A stretch of 64,000 bases of DNA, taken from Taudactylus pleione (taxonomy: Eukaryota; Chordata; Amphibia; Anura; Myobatrachidae). The DNA lies in contig JAUIMM010000688.1 in the NCBI GenBank assembly GCA_031769625.1, positions 1,059,001 through 1,123,000 on the forward strand. The letters run 5' to 3'. Positions 60,841 to 64,000 of this stretch are shown in pieces. The position numbers were made by a program, and so were the translations under genes. The stretch's first letter is position 1, and every line of letters begins with the position of its first letter. The notes beneath the pieces were generated by a model. It worked only from the letters and a program-made list of their open reading frames with translations, was not told the origin of the DNA and made no database searches.

Positions 60841-63800
60841 AAACACAATAATGCAGTCATCACCCAGACACAGCCTCTGGTGTTACTGTATAATATACCA
60901 TTCTCAGCAGTCACCTCTCCAGCCATCACCCAGACACAGCCCCTGGTGTTACTGTATAATATACCATTCTCAGCAGTCACCTCTCCAGCCATCACCCAGA
61001 CACAGCCTCTGGTGTTACTGTATAATGTCCCATTTCCAGCAGTCACCACCCAGACATATCCCCTGGTGTTACTGTATAATGTCCCATTCCCAGCAGTCAC
61101 CTCTCCAGTCATCACCCAGACACATCCCCTGGTGTTACTGTATAATGCCCCATTCCCAGCAGTCACCTCTCCAGTCAGCACCCAGACACATCCCCTGGTG
61201 TTACTGTATAATGTCCCATTCCCAGCAGTCACCTCTCCAGTCAGCACCCAGACACATCCCCTGGTGTTACTGTATAATGTCCCATTCCCAGCAGTCACCT
61301 CTCCAGTCAGCACCCAGACACATCCCCTGGTGTTACTGTATAATGTCCCATTCCCAGCAGTCACCTCTCCAGTCACCACCCAGACACATCCCCTGGTGTT
61401 ACTGTATAATGTCCCATTCCCAGCAGTCACCTCTCCAGTCACCACCCAGACACATCCCCTGGTGTTACTGTATAATGTCCCATTCCCAGCATTCACCTCT
61501 CCAGTCACCACCCAGACACATCCCCTGGTGTTACTGTATAATGTCCCATTCCCAGCAGTCACCTCTCCAGTCAGCACCCAGACATCCCCTGGTGTTACTG
61601 TATAATGTCCCATTCCCAGCAGTCACCTCTCCAGTCATCACCCAGACACATCCCCTGATGTTACTGTATAATGTCCCATTCCCAGCAGTCACCTCCCCAG
61701 TCATCACCCAGACACATCCCCTGGTGTTACTGTATAATGTCCCATTCCCAGCAGTCACCTCTCCAGTCATCACACAGACACATCCCCTGGTGTTACTGTA
61801 TAATGTCCCATTCCCAGCAGTCACCTCTCCAGTCATCACACAGACACATCCCCTGGTGTTACTGTATAATGTCCCATTCCCAGCAGTCACCTCTCCAGTC
61901 AGCACCCAGACACATCCCCTGGTGTTACTGTATAATGTCCCATTCCCAGCAGTCACCTCTCCAGTCAGCACCCAGACACAGCCCCTGGTGTTACTGTATA
62001 ATGTCCCATTCCCAGCAGTCACCTCTCCAGTCAGCACCCAGACACAGCCCCTGGTGTTACTGTATAATGTCCCATTCCCAGCAGTCACCTCTCCAGTCAT
62101 CACCCAGACACATCCCCTGGTGTTACTGTATAATGTCCCATTCCCAGCAGTCACCTCTCCAGTCATCACCCAGACACATCCCCTGGTGTTACTGTATAAT
62201 GTCCCATTCCCAGCAGTCACCTCTCCAGTCAGCACCCAGACACATCCCCTGGTGTTACTGTATAATGTCCCATTCCCAGCAGTCACCACCCAGACACATC
62301 CCCTGGTGTTACTGTATAATGTCCCATTCCCAGCAGTCACCTCTCCAGTCACCACCCAGACACATCCCCTGGTGTTACTGTATAATGTCCCATTCCCAGC
62401 ATTCACCTCTCCAGTCACCACCCAGACACATCCCCTGGTGTTACTGTATAATGTCCCATTCCCAGCAGTCACCTCTCCAGTCAGCACCCAGACATCCCCT
62501 GGTGTTACTGTATAATGTCCCATTCCCAGCAGTCACCTCTCCAGTCATCACCCAGACACATCCCCTGATGTTACTGTATAATGTCCCATTCCCAGCAGTC
62601 ACCTCCCCAGTCATCACCCAGACACATCCCCTGGTGTTACTGTATAATGTCCCATTCCCAGCAGTCACCTCTCCAGTCATCACCCAGACACATCCCCTGG
62701 TGTTACTGTATAATGTCCCATTCCCAGCAGTCACCTCTCCAGTCATCACACAGACACATCCCCTGGTGTTACTGTATAATGTCCCATTCCCAGCAGTCAC
62801 CTCTCCAGTCAGCACCCAGACACATCCCCTGGTGTTACTGTATAATGTCCCATTCCCAGCAGTCACCTCTCCAGTCAGCACCCAGACACATCCCCTGGTG
62901 TTACTGTATAATGTCCCATTCCCAGCAGTCACCTCTCCAGTCAGCACCCAGACACAGCCCCTGGTGTTACTGTATAATGTCCCATTCCCAGCAGTCACCT
63001 CTCCAGTCATCACCCAGACACATCCCCTGGTGTTACTGTATAATGTCCCATTCCCAGCAGTCACCTCTCCAGTCATCACCCAGACACATCCCCTGGTGTT
63101 ACTGTATAATGTCCCATTCCCAGCAGTCACCTCTCCAGTCACCACCCAGACACATCCCCTGGTGTTACTGTATAATGTCCCATTCCCAGCAGTCACCTCT
63201 CCAGTCATCACCCAGACACATCCCCTGGTGTTACTGTATAATGTCCCATTCCCAGCAGTCACCTCCCCAGTCATCACCCAGACACATCCCCTGGTGTTAC
63301 TGTATAATGTCCCATTCCCAGCAGTCACCTCTCCAGTCATCACCCAGACACATCCCCTGGTGTTACTGTATAATGTCCTATTCCCAGCAGTCACCTCTCC
63401 AGTCATCACCCAGACACATCCCCTGGTGTTACTGTATAATGTTCCATTCCCAGCAGTCACCTCTCCAGTCATCACCCAGACACATCCCCTGGTGTTACTG
63501 TATAATGTCCTATTCCCAGCAGTCACCTCCCCAGTCATCACCCAGACACATCCCCTGGTGTTACTGTATAATGTCCTATTCCCAGCAGTCACCTCCCCAG
63601 TCATCACCCAGACACATCCCCTGGTGTTACTGTATAATGTCCCATTCCCAGCAGTCACCTCTCCAGTCATCACCCAGACACATCCCCTGGTGTTACTGTA
63701 TAATGTCCTATTCCTAGCAGTCACCTCCCCAGTCACCTCCCCAGTCATCACCCCAGTCATCACCCAGACACATCCCCTGGTGTTACTGTATAATGTCCCA

Positions 63801-64000
63801 TTCCCAGCAGTCACCTCTCCAGTCATCACCCAGACACAGCCCCTGGTGTTACTGTATAATGTCCCATTCCCAGCAGTCACCTCTCCAGTCATCACCCAGA
63901 CACATCCCCTGGTACTGTATAATGTCCCATTCCCAGCAGTCACCTCTCCAGTCATCACCCAGACACATCCCCTGGTGTTACTGTATAATGTCCCATTCCC
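60841..64000 (-). repeat. Large 66-bp minisatellite array, continuing past the window
   Basis: About 48 copies of the unit whose plus-strand form is CCAGTCATCACCCAGACACA ... CAGCAGTCACCTCT; the minus-strand form equals the ZNF-1 unit at 14986. Shortened units occur near 61040, 62285 and 63720, and the ends near 60860-60990 are more diverged (ATACCATTCTCAGCAGTCAC). A rare pair of variants (CAGACATCCCCTGG followed by CCCCTGATGTTACTG) occurs at about 61575-61665 and again at about 62485-62575, so a block of about 910 bp was duplicated. The minus-strand frame is open for hundreds of codons (for example 63958-62441). The array lies upstream of the ZNF-3 KRAB-like exon. Confidence 0.9.

Noticed and set aside
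60841..64000. CRISPR-like array or very long protein-coding ORFs in the 66-bp array
   Set aside because: There are no unique spacers; units are contiguous. Open frames on both strands are explained by a stop-free 66-bp period. The setting is a vertebrate intron.

Overview
This window is a piece of a large, repeat-rich amphibian (most likely frog) nuclear genome. The strongest evidence is a set of C2H2 zinc-finger genes of the anuran KRAB-like type: an exon ending in the [15 protein letters not shown] motif, a short KRAB-like exon, small acidic exons and one large finger exon. They sit among DIRS-type tyrosine-recombinase retrotransposons, Tc1/mariner elements, an L1 fragment, a V-SINE-like SINE and many palindromic MITEs. 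There is no sign of prokaryotic organisation. The exact species cannot be named from the sequence.

Layout. 1-13808: a nest of three DIRS-like elements: an old host (C), a younger copy now on the minus strand (A) and a younger 5'-truncated copy on the plus strand (B). 14806-23238: a KRAB-like zinc-finger gene (ZNF-1, plus strand) with a 66-bp minisatellite at its first visible splice donor and a 2-kb minisatellite of 37-39-bp units just before its finger exon. 23352-24938: a Tc1-like DD38E transposon. 24939-27632: MITEs and unique DNA. 27633-33658: a structurally complete DIRS element (D) with terminal inverted repeats, an internal complementary region and three open ORFs, but an in-frame deletion in its recombinase. 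33659-37724: MITEs, several with clean target-site duplications. 37725-38386: a second finger exon (ZNF-2), a tandem paralogue of the ZNF-1 finger exon. 40419-52140: two old DIRS elements (E and F), interrupted by an L1 insertion and a hAT-like insertion. 52145-58085: MITEs, a Tc1 remnant and a chain of about eleven adjacent hairpins (55888-56417). 58086-60275: a third zinc-finger gene (ZNF-3, minus strand). 60841-64000: a huge array of the same 66-bp minisatellite seen in ZNF-1, running off the window end.

How the parts relate. The zinc-finger genes are probably nuclear DNA-binding regulators; KRAB-zinc-finger proteins in tetrapods often repress transposons, but a link to the neighbouring DIRS elements is only inference. 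DIRS elements encode Gag, RT/RNase H with a methyltransferase-like tail, and a tyrosine recombinase that replaces the usual integrase. Only element D keeps nearly everything; A, B, C, E and F are fossils. The most unusual signals are the splice-donor-bearing 66-bp minisatellite shared by two zinc-finger loci, the chain of hairpins, the precisely reconstructible nested-then-inverted DIRS locus, and the recombinase deletion in an otherwise intact DIRS element.
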